Below, piece after piece: positions 54,671 through 63,378 of a stretch of DNA of 64,000 nucleotides. Every line of letters starts with the position of its first letter. Position 1 is the first letter of the stretch. The translations under genes were made by a program, and so were the position numbers. This stretch comes from RYN-428 sp035551995 (GTDB taxonomy: Bacteria; Planctomycetota; Phycisphaerae; Tepidisphaerales; Tepidisphaeraceae): positions 1-64,000 of the forward strand of contig DASZME010000096.1 in NCBI GenBank assembly GCA_035551995.1, given 5' to 3'. The notes beneath the pieces are model-generated. The model was not told where the DNA came from, did no database searches, and saw only the letters and a list, made by a program, of their open reading frames with translations.

Positions 54671-56908
54671 GTGCCGTTGACCGTCCCAAATCTCGATACG
54701 CGCAAATACCAGGATATCCTGGACGAGGCGATCGCGCGCATTCCGGTACATACGCCGGAATGGACGAATTTCAACAAGAGCGATCCCGGCGTCACGATCC
54801 TGGAAATTTTCGCGTTCCTAAGCGAGAACCTGAATTTCGTCGCGAACCAGATCCCCGAGAAAAACCGGCTTAAATTCCTGACGCTGCTCGGCGTGCCGTT
54901 GCAGCCGGCCACGCCGGCGATCGGACTGGCGACCTTCAGCAACGATCGGGGGCCGCTCGCGTCGATTCCCCTGCCCGCGCAACTGGAAGTGTGGGCCGGC
55001 AATGTGCCTTTCCAAACGATCATGGGCCTTGGCCTCTTGCCGGTCGGGGCACTGATCTTCACCAAACAGACCACGACGCTGACGGACGCGCAGACGGCGT
55101 ATTACGCTCAACTTTATGCCTCTTACGCCAACGGGCCGTTGCCGCCCAGTTTGCAGCCATATGAACCCGTGCAGTTTACCGGCCAGACGCCGGTTGATTT
55201 GTCCACCACAGTGGACGCGGCGTTGTGGATCGCGCTTGTGGCAAGAAAGGGCGACCCGGTCGACGTGGCCCGAACGGCCATCGGAAACGGAATCGTGAGC
55301 ATCGGGTTTGTCCCGGTCGTCGATCAAGCGGCTGGCCGCGACCTCCAACCCGTCGCCTCCCCGACAAGCAACGCCGCGGTTCCGCTCACGTTTTCGACGC
55401 CTGTGCCCAATTCCAATCCACCGGCGTATCAGGCGTGTGCGGCGAACTTTGGCGCCAACGTGCTGGCGCAACCCGGGGTCGTGCAGGTCACGCTGCCTTC
55501 AGCGGCAAACTTAACGCTCTGGGACAACCTCGGCCCACTGGACGCCGGCGCCGGCGATTATCCCCCCGCGCTCAATGACACCGATATCGAAGACCAGATC
55601 ATCACCTGGCTGCGCGTCTCCGCCCCGACGCAGGCGCCGGTGCAACTCATGTGGGTGGGAATCAACACCACCACCATCACCCAGCGCGCGCATATCTCCG
55701 GCGAACTGCTGCCGACTGGTACCGGAGAGCCGGATCAATCCGTCACGCTGGCGAATCCCTCATCGCTGGCGGGGAGTGTCGCATTGAATATCACCACCGG
55801 CGATACAACTGAAACATGGACGGCCATCGACGACATCGCCTCGGCTCCGCCGGAGGTGGTGGTGCAGGATTTGCGCCTGGCGCCGGGGACGGTCGCGCCG
55901 CCGCCCGGATCGCCCAATGTGTTCATGGTGGACAACGAGAGCGGCGTCATTACCTTCGGCGACGGCGCCCATGGCCGCCGGCCTCCGTTCGGCGCCGTCA
56001 TCCGGGCCGACTATGACTACGGGCTGGGCGATCAGGGAAACGTCGGCGTCGGCGCCGTCAACAGCGCGCCGGCCCTTCCCGCAGGGCTCAGCGTGACCAA
56101 CCCCGTTCATACCTGGGGCGGCGTGGACGCCCAGACCGCCGGCGACGGCGAAAAGCAAATCCCCTCCTATCTGCAACACCGCGACCGCCTGGTGACCAGC
56201 GAGGATTTTCAGAATGTCACCCTCCGAACGCCCGGCGTAGCCATCGCCCGCGTGGAAGTGCTGCCGGTCTACAATCCAAACCAGGGAGCCGTCCCACCCG
56301 GCGGGGCGCCGGGATGTGTCACCGTGATGGTCATCCCCTGGGTGGACGCCGTCAATCCCGACACGCCCGATCCCACGTCCGACTTCATCAACGCCATCTG
56401 TAACTATCTTGATCCGCGCCGCCTGGTCACGACCGAAATCATCGTCATCGGCCCGCAATACGTCGGCGTCTGGATTTCCATCGGCCTGGAGGTCCTTTCC
56501 GGATACAGCGAGGCGGACGTAATCGCGGCGGTCCAAACGTCGGTGACGCAGGCGCTTTCGTCGCTGCCGCCCGATCCGACGGCCGATCCCGCCACGCTGA
56601 CGCCGCGGCCCGTCGATGCCGCCCAGGGATGGGAACTGGGCAAGGACGTGGTCGACCGCGAAATCCTTGCCTACGCCAATCGCGTGACCGGTGTCTTGCT
56701 CGTCAACAGCGTGATTCTGACATCCAGCGACCAGACGCAAACCGGAACGGTGACGATGAACGGCTTGCAGTTGCCGCGCGTGTTGGGGATTGGCGTCGCC
56801 GTCGGGGATCCGACGCCGATCGCCGCTTTGATACAGGGCCAGGTCAGCGCCCCGCCGCCAAACGGGGCGACGCGGCTTCCGGTTCCGGTTGCGCCCGATG
56901 AGTGCTAG
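54671..56908 (+). CDS. Baseplate protein J (gp6/Pvc11-like)
   Basis: A 745-residue baseplate J-type wedge protein. The N-terminus has 'RKYQDILDEAIARIPVHTPE' and 'WTNFNKSDPGVTILEIFAFL', typical of eCIS J proteins. The conserved C-terminal region has 'SGVITFGDGAHGRRPPFGAV', 'YDYGLGDQGNVGVGAVNSAP', 'HTWGGVDAQTAGDGEKQIPS' and 'YLQHRDRLVTSEDFQNVTLR'. The GTG start has GGAG six bases upstream. Its stop lies just before, or overlaps, the next gene, depending on which start is used there. Confidence 0.93.
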   Translation: MPLTVPNLDTRKYQDILDEAIARIPVHTPEWTNFNKSDPGVTILEIFAFLSENLNFVANQIPEKNRLKFLTLLGVPLQPATPAIGLATFSNDRGPLASIPLPAQLEVWAGNVPFQTIMGLGLLPVGALIFTKQTTTLTDAQTAYYAQLYASYANGPLPPSLQPYEPVQFTGQTPVDLSTTVDAALWIALVARKGDPVDVARTAIGNGIVSIGFVPVVDQAAGRDLQPVASPTSNAAVPLTFSTPVPNSNPPAYQACAANFGANVLAQPGVVQVTLPSAANLTLWDNLGPLDAGAGDYPPALNDTDIEDQIITWLRVSAPTQAPVQLMWVGINTTTITQRAHISGELLPTGTGEPDQSVTLANPSSLAGSVALNITTGDTTETWTAIDDIASAPPEVVVQDLRLAPGTVAPPPGSPNVFMVDNESGVITFGDGAHGRRPPFGAVIRADYDYGLGDQGNVGVGAVNSAPALPAGLSVTNPVHTWGGVDAQTAGDGEKQIPSYLQHRDRLVTSEDFQNVTLRTPGVAIARVEVLPVYNPNQGAVPPGGAPGCVTVMVIPWVDAVNPDTPDPTSDFINAICNYLDPRRLVTTEIIVIGPQYVGVWISIGLEVLSGYSEADVIAAVQTSVTQALSSLPPDPTADPATLTPRPVDAAQGWELGKDVVDREILAYANRVTGVLLVNSVILTSSDQTQTGTVTMNGLQLPRVLGIGVAVGDPTPIAALIQGQVSAPPPNGATRLPVPVAPDEC

Positions 56909-56916
56909 GCGATCCA

Positions 56917-59802
56917 ATGGACGCGAATAAGACACGCTACCAACTTCTGCTCGGCCAGGATGACTGGGGCCAATGCCTCGTCAGCGGGACCTCGCTGTCG
57001 TCTCTGTGGGCGTCGGCGCCCGACGATCCCCAGGCCACGACGATGACTTTCGATACCCGCCGACAGCAACTTCGTCTGGCCTCGCGCCTTTTCGAATTTC
57101 GCGGCGCCTCCGCCGACCTCTCGCCGGATCTTCGGCGCGGCGCCGACGTCGATCGATACGGCAACATATATTGGATCGATTCATCCAATCAAAAAATATG
57201 GGTGCTGTCGGTCGGCGCCAATACAGTTTCGGAGTTCTGGCCGGCCGGATGCACGTGCGGCAACGCCGGCGTCGCCGAACACGCCTGCCCGCGCTGCGGG
57301 CCGTCGGTACGGCCGCAAAGCTTCCAGCCTCTGGCTACGTCCACGACCCCCGCCGCCCCGAGCTACGCCGGACTTGCAGTGACAAGCGATCATTATTTGA
57401 TCGTCGGAAATTCTCAGCCGGGCGGTTTTCTGATGTTCGATTTATTCGCCGGCGGCGGCCCGATGCGGATGCGCTGGCCGAGCGCGATCGCGCTTGAAGT
57501 TTTCGACATCGCCGGCGGCTCGAACGGGGGCGCGTGGATTTTGGATCGCGCCGCCCGACGGCTCTGGGCGCTTGATCGCCGATTCGACGTCGTCGACTTA
57601 AGTGCGGCCGCTCCCCAGGCGCCGCCCGCGCCGGACCTTTTCCAACCGGCGGCGGGCGGACCCCTTCGCCGGCGCTCGCCCGCCAAAACGCCGCAGCCGA
57701 TCGACCTGACCACGCTCGTTCCGCCCGTCGTCGATCCGATCGCCGTCTGCGCGCTGCCCGACGGGTCGATCCTGGTGCTCGACCGCTGCCCCGATCAACT
57801 CTTCTCGAATATCTACCGGCTCAGCGACGGCCTTCAGACCGGAACGCCGGTCAGTACGTCGGCGTTTCAAAAACTCGTCGCGGACCCAGCTCCGGCGGTC
57901 TTCCAACTCACCGGCCACGATTTTGCGTTCGTACCCGTCGCTGGTTCCGCCGCTTCCGCTTCGGCGCCAACCGCCGGCGCGGTTCTTGGAACGCTGACGG
58001 TCGCCGCCTCCGACGGCCTTCAATCCTTCGCGTTTGATGTTTCCGTCAACGGCGTGCAATTACAGCTTGAGCCGATAGCGGACTACTTTCCGATGCGCCA
58101 GTTCGCCGGTAAGGCGCTGGTCGCCAGCGCGACTCAGGTATATTACGACTTCTCCAGCACATGGATCCCGCTCGTTGCGCAAAAGCGGCCGCGCTATCAA
58201 ACCGCCGCCGTCATCCAAACTCCGACCAGCCGTCCAACCCTGCTCGCCGGCGCCCCGGTGAGGGGCTTCTTTGACGGGCGCGATCCCGGCTGCATCTGGC
58301 ATCGCATCATGCTCGACGCATCTATACCCCCCGGCACGACGGTTACCATTTCCAGCAGGGCGGCCGATGACGTCAGCTCTCTGTTGGCGACAGCCTGGGA
58401 GCAGGAGCCGGCGCCGTACCTGCGCGGCGACGGAACTGAGCTTCCCTTTCTCAATCCGCTTCCTCCGCCGCGGAACAACGTTCCGTCCAACGGCACATGG
58501 GAACTTCTATTTCAAAACGCCGTCGGAAGATATTTGCAGATTCAGATAGCCATCCAAAGCGATGGCCGCGACACGCCGCGGTTGCGAGCCATGCGAATCT
58601 ACTATCCGCGTTTTTCATACCCTCGGCACTATCTACCCGCTTGCTATCGAGACGACCCTGTGCCCGCCTCCTTTATCGAACGCTACCTGGCCAATGTTGA
58701 AGGCTTTTACACAGTAACGGAAGACAAAATTTCCGCCGTGACGATGCTCATGGACAGCCGAAGCGTGCCGACGGCGGCCATCGAATGGCTAATCGGTTGG
58801 TTTGGCGTCGCCGCCAATGCGAATTGGAGCGAATCCAACCGGCGGCTGTTTATCAAGCATGCGATGACTCTCTTCCAATATCGCGGCTGCATTCGCGGTT
58901 TGCGCATGGCGCTGGCCCTGGTGTTGGACGCTTGCCCCGATGAGGGCTTATTCCTCGACCCGCCAATCGAAAACACCTGCAACCCAAAAACGCGTGTGGT
59001 CGAGAGCTTTCAGACGCATCAGACCCCGGCCGTGGCGTTTGGCGATCCGTCGAATCTCACCGGGCTGCGCCAAGTCGTTCAATCCGCGCTCTGGCAACCA
59101 AGCCAGGGATCGGACAACCTCAACGCGCGCTATGACCAGGCGCTTAATCTACCCGCGGGAACTGTCTATCCGATCCGCGACCCCGGCGGCGCCCTTTCGG
59201 CCCCGTGGCGGCAATTTTCCGGTCAGACGCTCGGCTTCGTTCCTTCGGCGACGGCTTCCGATCAAACTGCATGGTCGGCTTTTCTCCGCCGCCAATATGG
59301 CTCGCTCGCGGCCGCGAATCTAGCCTACCTTCAGAGTTGGACCGACTTCGCAAGCGCGCCGATTCCCATCGCACTGCCGCCCGACGGCCAGCCGCTGCTG
59401 GATTGGTTCGTCTTTGAAAGTGTCGTCCTGACAGTCGGAGCGACGGCGCATCTGTTCACGGTGCTTTTGCCGGTGCCGCGACAGTCTATCTTCGATATGA
59501 CCGAGCAAAACCGCCGCCTTGGCTTGGCGCAGCAGGTCATTGCCCTCGAAAAGCCGGCCCACACGATCGGCACAGTGAAGTTTTATTATGCGCTGTTTCA
59601 GATAGGGATGGCTCGCCTTGGGATGGATACGTCGCTTGAGCAGGGAAGCCGGTCGCCCGATTTGATGCCGCCGATGGTGCTTGGCGGCGGGTATCTCTCG
59701 GAGAGTTATCTGGCCCCGCAGTTTCCGCAAGATGCCCGCGCCCGCCAATTCCTTGGGCAGGGCCGGCTCGGTGCGGGAGCCCAACCGGCGGGCGCGAGTT
59801 AG
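56917..59802 (+). CDS. Tail protein I/Pvc12-like with propeller-like N-terminus
   Basis: A protein of about 961 residues. Its C-terminal part (from about 560) is a phage tail protein I/gp7-type wedge domain ('YPRHYLPACYRDDPVPASFI', 'ERYLANVEGFYTVTEDKISA', 'PTAAIEWLIGWFGVAANANW', 'RLFIKHAMTLFQYRGCIRGL'). The first 550 residues are unusual: propeller-like blades ('VDRYGNIYWIDSSNQKIWVL', 'GGAWILDRAARRLWALDRRF', 'ICALPDGSILVLDRCPDQL'-type) interrupted by a CxC...CxxC knuckle ('CTCGNAGVAEHACPRCG', about 110-126) that could bind zinc. I prefer the ATG at 56917; a GTG at 56902 overlaps the J gene. It probably closes the baseplate wedge with an added outer domain. Confidence 0.88.
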   Translation: MDANKTRYQLLLGQDDWGQCLVSGTSLSSLWASAPDDPQATTMTFDTRRQQLRLASRLFEFRGASADLSPDLRRGADVDRYGNIYWIDSSNQKIWVLSVGANTVSEFWPAGCTCGNAGVAEHACPRCGPSVRPQSFQPLATSTTPAAPSYAGLAVTSDHYLIVGNSQPGGFLMFDLFAGGGPMRMRWPSAIALEVFDIAGGSNGGAWILDRAARRLWALDRRFDVVDLSAAAPQAPPAPDLFQPAAGGPLRRRSPAKTPQPIDLTTLVPPVVDPIAVCALPDGSILVLDRCPDQLFSNIYRLSDGLQTGTPVSTSAFQKLVADPAPAVFQLTGHDFAFVPVAGSAASASAPTAGAVLGTLTVAASDGLQSFAFDVSVNGVQLQLEPIADYFPMRQFAGKALVASATQVYYDFSSTWIPLVAQKRPRYQTAAVIQTPTSRPTLLAGAPVRGFFDGRDPGCIWHRIMLDASIPPGTTVTISSRAADDVSSLLATAWEQEPAPYLRGDGTELPFLNPLPPPRNNVPSNGTWELLFQNAVGRYLQIQIAIQSDGRDTPRLRAMRIYYPRFSYPRHYLPACYRDDPVPASFIERYLANVEGFYTVTEDKISAVTMLMDSRSVPTAAIEWLIGWFGVAANANWSESNRRLFIKHAMTLFQYRGCIRGLRMALALVLDACPDEGLFLDPPIENTCNPKTRVVESFQTHQTPAVAFGDPSNLTGLRQVVQSALWQPSQGSDNLNARYDQALNLPAGTVYPIRDPGGALSAPWRQFSGQTLGFVPSATASDQTAWSAFLRRQYGSLAAANLAYLQSWTDFASAPIPIALPPDGQPLLDWFVFESVVLTVGATAHLFTVLLPVPRQSIFDMTEQNRRLGLAQQVIALEKPAHTIGTVKFYYALFQIGMARLGMDTSLEQGSRSPDLMPPMVLGGGYLSESYLAPQFPQDARARQFLGQGRLGAGAQPAGAS

Positions 59803-59870
59803 AGCGTTTCTTTAGTTTGATAGCGCGTGCGATGTTTTGTTAACGATTGCGTGGCTGAGCGTTTTGTAGT

Positions 59871-59952
59871 GACGCCGGTTCTGAGGTACTCCGAAGAGCC
59901 GGATTCCGCGACGCTTCGATCCGGCTTGTCGGAGTATCTCAAAACCGGCGTC
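59871..59952. repeat. 82-nt nested palindrome inside eCIS operon
   Basis: Outer arms 59871-59894 and 59929-59952 pair in 22 of 24 positions. After a 2-base internal loop, inner arms AGCCGGAT (59897-59904) and ATCCGGCT (59919-59926) pair perfectly around a 14-base loop. It lies in the 242-base gap between the Pvc12-like and collagen-like genes. The rest of the gap shows no gene. It is too long and U-poor for a simple terminator; more like a REP-type or mobile palindromic element. Confidence 0.8.
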
Positions 59953-60044
59953 GGGTGATGAAACTGCTTCCCACGCACGTTGGACGCGCCAGCAATCTGA
60001 AAAACGCACTAGGTGGATGAAATGATTCGGACAGGAGATCGCTT

Positions 60045-61649
60045 ATGAGTTCGACGTTCGCAACATACACGGCCCTCCCCGCCGCCGCCCCCGACCCGGC
60101 CAAGCATGTGAAATACACGCTGGGGATGGTCATGGGCGTCGCCGATTTCGACCAGGAATTCGCCTACCTGAACAATCGCGATCAATGGGCCGTGCGCGAT
60201 TTGATCGGCTATGGCACAGTCTGGGGATTGCGCGTCGGCGCGCAACCCAACACCGTCATTCAGGTCGATCCCGGCGTGGCTACCACGCCAAGCGGCCAAT
60301 TCGTTCGCGTCTGCCAGCCGCAATGCGCCAACCTCGCGACCTGGCTGCTCGACGCCAAAAATCTCCAGTCTATTTCAGGCCAGATTGGTCTGGCCACTGC
60401 TTCGGCGAACGTTCAGCTTGATGTGGTGCTCTGCTATCGCGATTGCGACACCGACGCGGTTCCCATCCCCGGCGAGCCTTGCCGGTGCGACGACCAGACG
60501 ACCGCCGCCTCCCGCGTCGCCGACGATTTTTGTCTGGAGCTTCGAGCGGTCGCGCCGGTGCAGCATGAAGAGGACGCGATCCGCCGATTCGTCGCATGGT
60601 TGCGTGCGATTCCGATCGCCGGCGCGACCGAAATACCCTCTACCCTTGACCAATTTACCGACGCGGTGCGAAACCTCGAGACGGTACTTTCGCCCCCCGC
60701 CTCCCCGCCGGCCGATCCGGATTGGGATCTGAACTTTGGCTCGCCCCCGTCATCGATATCCATCCCCGGTGACCAAGCCTGTGACTACCTTCGCTCGGCC
60801 ATGCGAATCTGGACCACCGAGCTTCGCCCGAAATGGCGGGCGGCGTTTCCCGCCAGTGGGTGTGGATGCGGATGTGGCTCAGGCGCCCAGAAATCCCCGA
60901 CCGCGCCGGAAGACTGTGTGTTGCTGGCTACATTAAGCGTTGGCCTGGTCAAGGACGCCCAGAATCTAACCTGGTTGATCAATCAGCAGCAGCCGATTCA
61001 GATAGACGAATCGCGCCGCCCATTCCTGCTGCACCTTCGGATGATTCAGGAATGGCTCCTTTGCGGGCGATGTTCGGGGGAAAGCGTAATCAGCTCGCCG
61101 CCGTCCGAAGTAACCGGCGCAAGTGGCCCGCCGGGTCCAGCGGGACCGACAGGTCCGATTGGGCCGATTGGTCCCATCGGACCAACCGGCGCCACCGGAC
61201 CGACCGGACCATCCGGGCCGGCCGCTGCGAGCGGCTCTTTTGTCGAGCGGCCGAATAACGGCGCCCGATACGCGATCGTCGCCGCCGGGGTCGTCGGCGC
61301 CGGGCCGGGCGGCGCCGATAGCACGCTCCCGTCGTCCTATGGCGACCTCAAAATCGTACCGCCGGTGGTTCCCGCCGGCGGCGTCGCTCCCGCCGGCATG
61401 ATCACGCTTGCGTTTACGGGTCATGCCCCGCCGGTGGCCAATGGCGTGCAAACCATCGTGAAGGCGTTGCCCATCGCACTTCGCAAGACGAACACCCCGG
61501 AGGCGCCTTTTGTCGAGGTGTCGTTTTTTCAGTTTACCGCCGACGGGTTCCAACTCCTCGTCACTTCCAACGGCCAGGCCGTCCCGGCCGAAACATTGAA
61601 CAAAATGCAGTTCATGATCGAAGTCAGTCAGTTCCCGTTTAATGGCTAA
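60045..61649 (+). CDS. Collagen-repeat eCIS fibre-like protein
   Basis: A 534-residue protein. The N-terminal domain (about 20-110) has 'YTLGMVMGVADFDQEFAYLN', 'RDLIGYGTVWGLRV' and 'VIQVDPGVATTPSGQFVRV', a layout shared with the next gene. The middle is helical and cysteine-rich, with the run 'GCGCGCGSG' near 282. Residues about 357-394 are G-x-y collagen-like repeats ('GPTGPIGPIGPIGPTG') that would trimerise. The C-terminal 130 residues form a beta-rich head ('GMITLAFTGHAPPVANG', 'FVEVSFFQFTADGFQLLV'). Trimeric collagen stalks are common in phage fibres, so this is a good candidate for the receptor-binding fibre (Pvc13 role). ATG with AGGAG at eight bases. Confidence 0.8.
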   Translation: MSSTFATYTALPAAAPDPAKHVKYTLGMVMGVADFDQEFAYLNNRDQWAVRDLIGYGTVWGLRVGAQPNTVIQVDPGVATTPSGQFVRVCQPQCANLATWLLDAKNLQSISGQIGLATASANVQLDVVLCYRDCDTDAVPIPGEPCRCDDQTTAASRVADDFCLELRAVAPVQHEEDAIRRFVAWLRAIPIAGATEIPSTLDQFTDAVRNLETVLSPPASPPADPDWDLNFGSPPSSISIPGDQACDYLRSAMRIWTTELRPKWRAAFPASGCGCGCGSGAQKSPTAPEDCVLLATLSVGLVKDAQNLTWLINQQQPIQIDESRRPFLLHLRMIQEWLLCGRCSGESVISSPPSEVTGASGPPGPAGPTGPIGPIGPIGPTGATGPTGPSGPAAASGSFVERPNNGARYAIVAAGVVGAGPGGADSTLPSSYGDLKIVPPVVPAGGVAPAGMITLAFTGHAPPVANGVQTIVKALPIALRKTNTPEAPFVEVSFFQFTADGFQLLVTSNGQAVPAETLNKMQFMIEVSQFPFNG

Positions 61650-61676
61650 GAACCGGCGTCAACAAAGGTGAGCGCA

Positions 61677-62909
61677 ATGGACCCCGTAGATCTACTAGAA
61701 CCGATCCTGCAAGGCGGCATCCGCTCGGTCAACTTTTTCACCGGACGGCTCCTCTCCGCCCAGGACTTGCAGCAGCAAGCCCTGGCCGGACAACAAGCCA
61801 ATCAACAACTTGGCAGGTCCATCGGCTCGGGCGTCGCATCCGGCCTGGAAGTCTCCGCCGCCACCGCCGGCGACCCGACGGTAACCGTGGCGCAAGGACT
61901 CGCCGTCGCCCGTAGCGGCGAAGTGCTGGAACTGAGATGCCCGATCACCGTTTCGCTGATACAACCCGCCGCTCCGACGACCGCCGCGTCTTCGCCGTGC
62001 AACTGGTTCGCGCCGTGTGGCGGGCCAGGCGCCGCCACGTTTGTAGCGGGCGCCGGCCTCTATTTGCTCACGATTTGCCCCGCCAGCGGATCGGAAGGGA
62101 AGGCGCCGGTGAACGGTTCGGCCGGGTCGGCGCCGTGCAATACGCAGTACAACGTTCAAGGAGTTCAATTCCGGCTTATTCCGTTGCCGGGCTTTGTCGC
62201 CAGCGACCTGGCGGACGCTCGCTTGCGAAACCGCGTCGCGCATCAATGTTTGGGTGATGATTCGCAGGCCGCGTTCGTCGCCGATCCTTTTGCCGCGCCG
62301 ATGACGTCATATGGCCTGCTTGATTCGCTTCGCCCCAAGCCTCTCACGGATTGCGACGTTCCTTTGGCCATCATGTATTGGGCAACGGGGTCTGGTTTAC
62401 AGTTCATCGATTTGTGGTCGGTGAGAAGGCGGGTCACCGCGCCGGCCGGCGCGGGCCGGTGGGATCCCGCCGCGGGGGATCGACGGCGCGCCGAGGCCCA
62501 GGCACGGTTCATGCAGTTCCAGACGCATCTGTCCGACTTACTCTCTTCCGGGGCGTCGCTCAGCGGGGTTTCCGCCACGCAACACTTCGCGTTTCTTCCC
62601 CCCGCCGGGCTGATTCCGATCATCGGCGACCTTCCCGCCGAGCGATCAATTTCTTTATTCTTCGGAGGGCTTACGACGACGAATCCAGTCTTCATAGAAG
62701 CGGCTCGAGTCGAGTCGATCCTTCATGAGTCGTTGGACTATCCGCCCATCGATCTGACCAGCGGCCTGGCGATTCGAATTTACCAGGTTCGTGAAAACGC
62801 GCAGGCCGCCGCGGCGCAAAAATACATACTGTTCGCGTCGGGCCAAATGCCTTTCCATGGCGAAGCGCGATTCGACGTATCGCATTGGGATTACAGCAAC
62901 TTCATCTGA
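61677..62909 (+). CDS. eCIS fibre-like protein, paralogous N-terminus
   Basis: A 410-residue protein beginning 'MDPVDLLEPILQGGIRSVNF' and 'FTGRLLSAQDLQQQALAG', then 'SIGSGVASGLEVSAATAG' and 'TVTVAQGLAVARSGEVLEL'. The pattern G-x-G-V-A-x-G-L-x-V followed by V-x-x-G-x-A-x-x-x-G aligns with the N-terminus of the collagen-repeat protein just upstream, so the two probably share a docking fold. The remainder has a predicted helical hairpin with 'DRRRAEAQARFMQFQTHLSD' and a beta-rich end. Cysteines are spaced through the middle. The ATG at 61677 has AAAGGTG six bases upstream; a GTG three codons earlier is possible. Function unknown beyond likely attachment to the baseplate. Confidence 0.75.
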   Translation: MDPVDLLEPILQGGIRSVNFFTGRLLSAQDLQQQALAGQQANQQLGRSIGSGVASGLEVSAATAGDPTVTVAQGLAVARSGEVLELRCPITVSLIQPAAPTTAASSPCNWFAPCGGPGAATFVAGAGLYLLTICPASGSEGKAPVNGSAGSAPCNTQYNVQGVQFRLIPLPGFVASDLADARLRNRVAHQCLGDDSQAAFVADPFAAPMTSYGLLDSLRPKPLTDCDVPLAIMYWATGSGLQFIDLWSVRRRVTAPAGAGRWDPAAGDRRRAEAQARFMQFQTHLSDLLSSGASLSGVSATQHFAFLPPAGLIPIIGDLPAERSISLFFGGLTTTNPVFIEAARVESILHESLDYPPIDLTSGLAIRIYQVRENAQAAAAQKYILFASGQMPFHGEARFDVSHWDYSNFI

Positions 62910-62923
62910 ACACAGGAGAACGT

Positions 62924-63352
62924 ATGTCCACGCCTTTCGATCCAGTTACTCCCGGGCAGCTCATTACTTCCGCTCAATGGAACGCGATCGCCCAATATCT
63001 TCAACAGGTGGAGACGAGATTGACTTCGCTTGAACAAGCCAAGCCCAGCCCATCGCTGACCCTGACGCTCTCGACGTTTCACCCGAGCTTTACGCTGGTG
63101 CGGCCGTCGAACACGCTCGGCTTGACCAATGTCGCCACGCTGCTCAATCCCCTGCTGACCGTCGCGGACCCAGTCACGAGCATTCCCGGCATAGGCAGCT
63201 CCGAGTCCCTCCAGCTCGCCAACGTGAAAATAACCAACCTGGGCCAGCTCGCGGCGGCGAACACCGACGACGTTTCCAAGGCGCTGAATATTTCAACCGA
63301 CGAAGCCACCCGAATCGTGGGAAACGCCAAGGCGTTCCTGGGTCAGTCGTAA
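62924..63352 (+). CDS. Coiled-coil/helix-hairpin-helix eCIS protein
   Basis: A 142-residue protein. Residues 1-40 ('PVTPGQLITSAQWNAIAQYL' and 'QQVETRLTSLEQ') look like a fibre-type attachment followed by a short coiled coil. The C-terminal 60 residues form a helix-hairpin-helix (HHH_5-like) domain, 'SIPGIGSSESLQLANVKITN', 'LGQLAAANTDDVSKALNIST', 'DEATRIVGNAKAFL'. HHH_5 domains usually bind DNA backbone, which is odd in an injection machine; here it may be a protein-protein module. Strong AGGAG seven bases upstream; 14 bases after the fibre-like gene. Last gene of the locus that is clearly structural. Confidence 0.75.
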   Translation: MSTPFDPVTPGQLITSAQWNAIAQYLQQVETRLTSLEQAKPSPSLTLTLSTFHPSFTLVRPSNTLGLTNVATLLNPLLTVADPVTSIPGIGSSESLQLANVKITNLGQLAAANTDDVSKALNISTDEATRIVGNAKAFLGQS

Positions 63353-63378
63353 AACCGCCTCGATCGTGGAGAACACGC

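Noticed and set aside
59871..59952. Rho-independent terminator
   Set aside because: Stem too long and no U tract follows; the next gene has a good start and appears to continue the operon.
41651..63352. Prophage or R-type tailocin
   Set aside because: No capsid, terminase, portal, integrase, holin or endolysin is seen; DUF4255, LysM adaptor and duplicated sheath/tube genes fit eCIS better.
41651..63352. Type VI secretion system
   Set aside because: No TssJ-L-M membrane complex, TssA, ClpV or split TssB/TssC sheath; sheath proteins are single-chain phage type.
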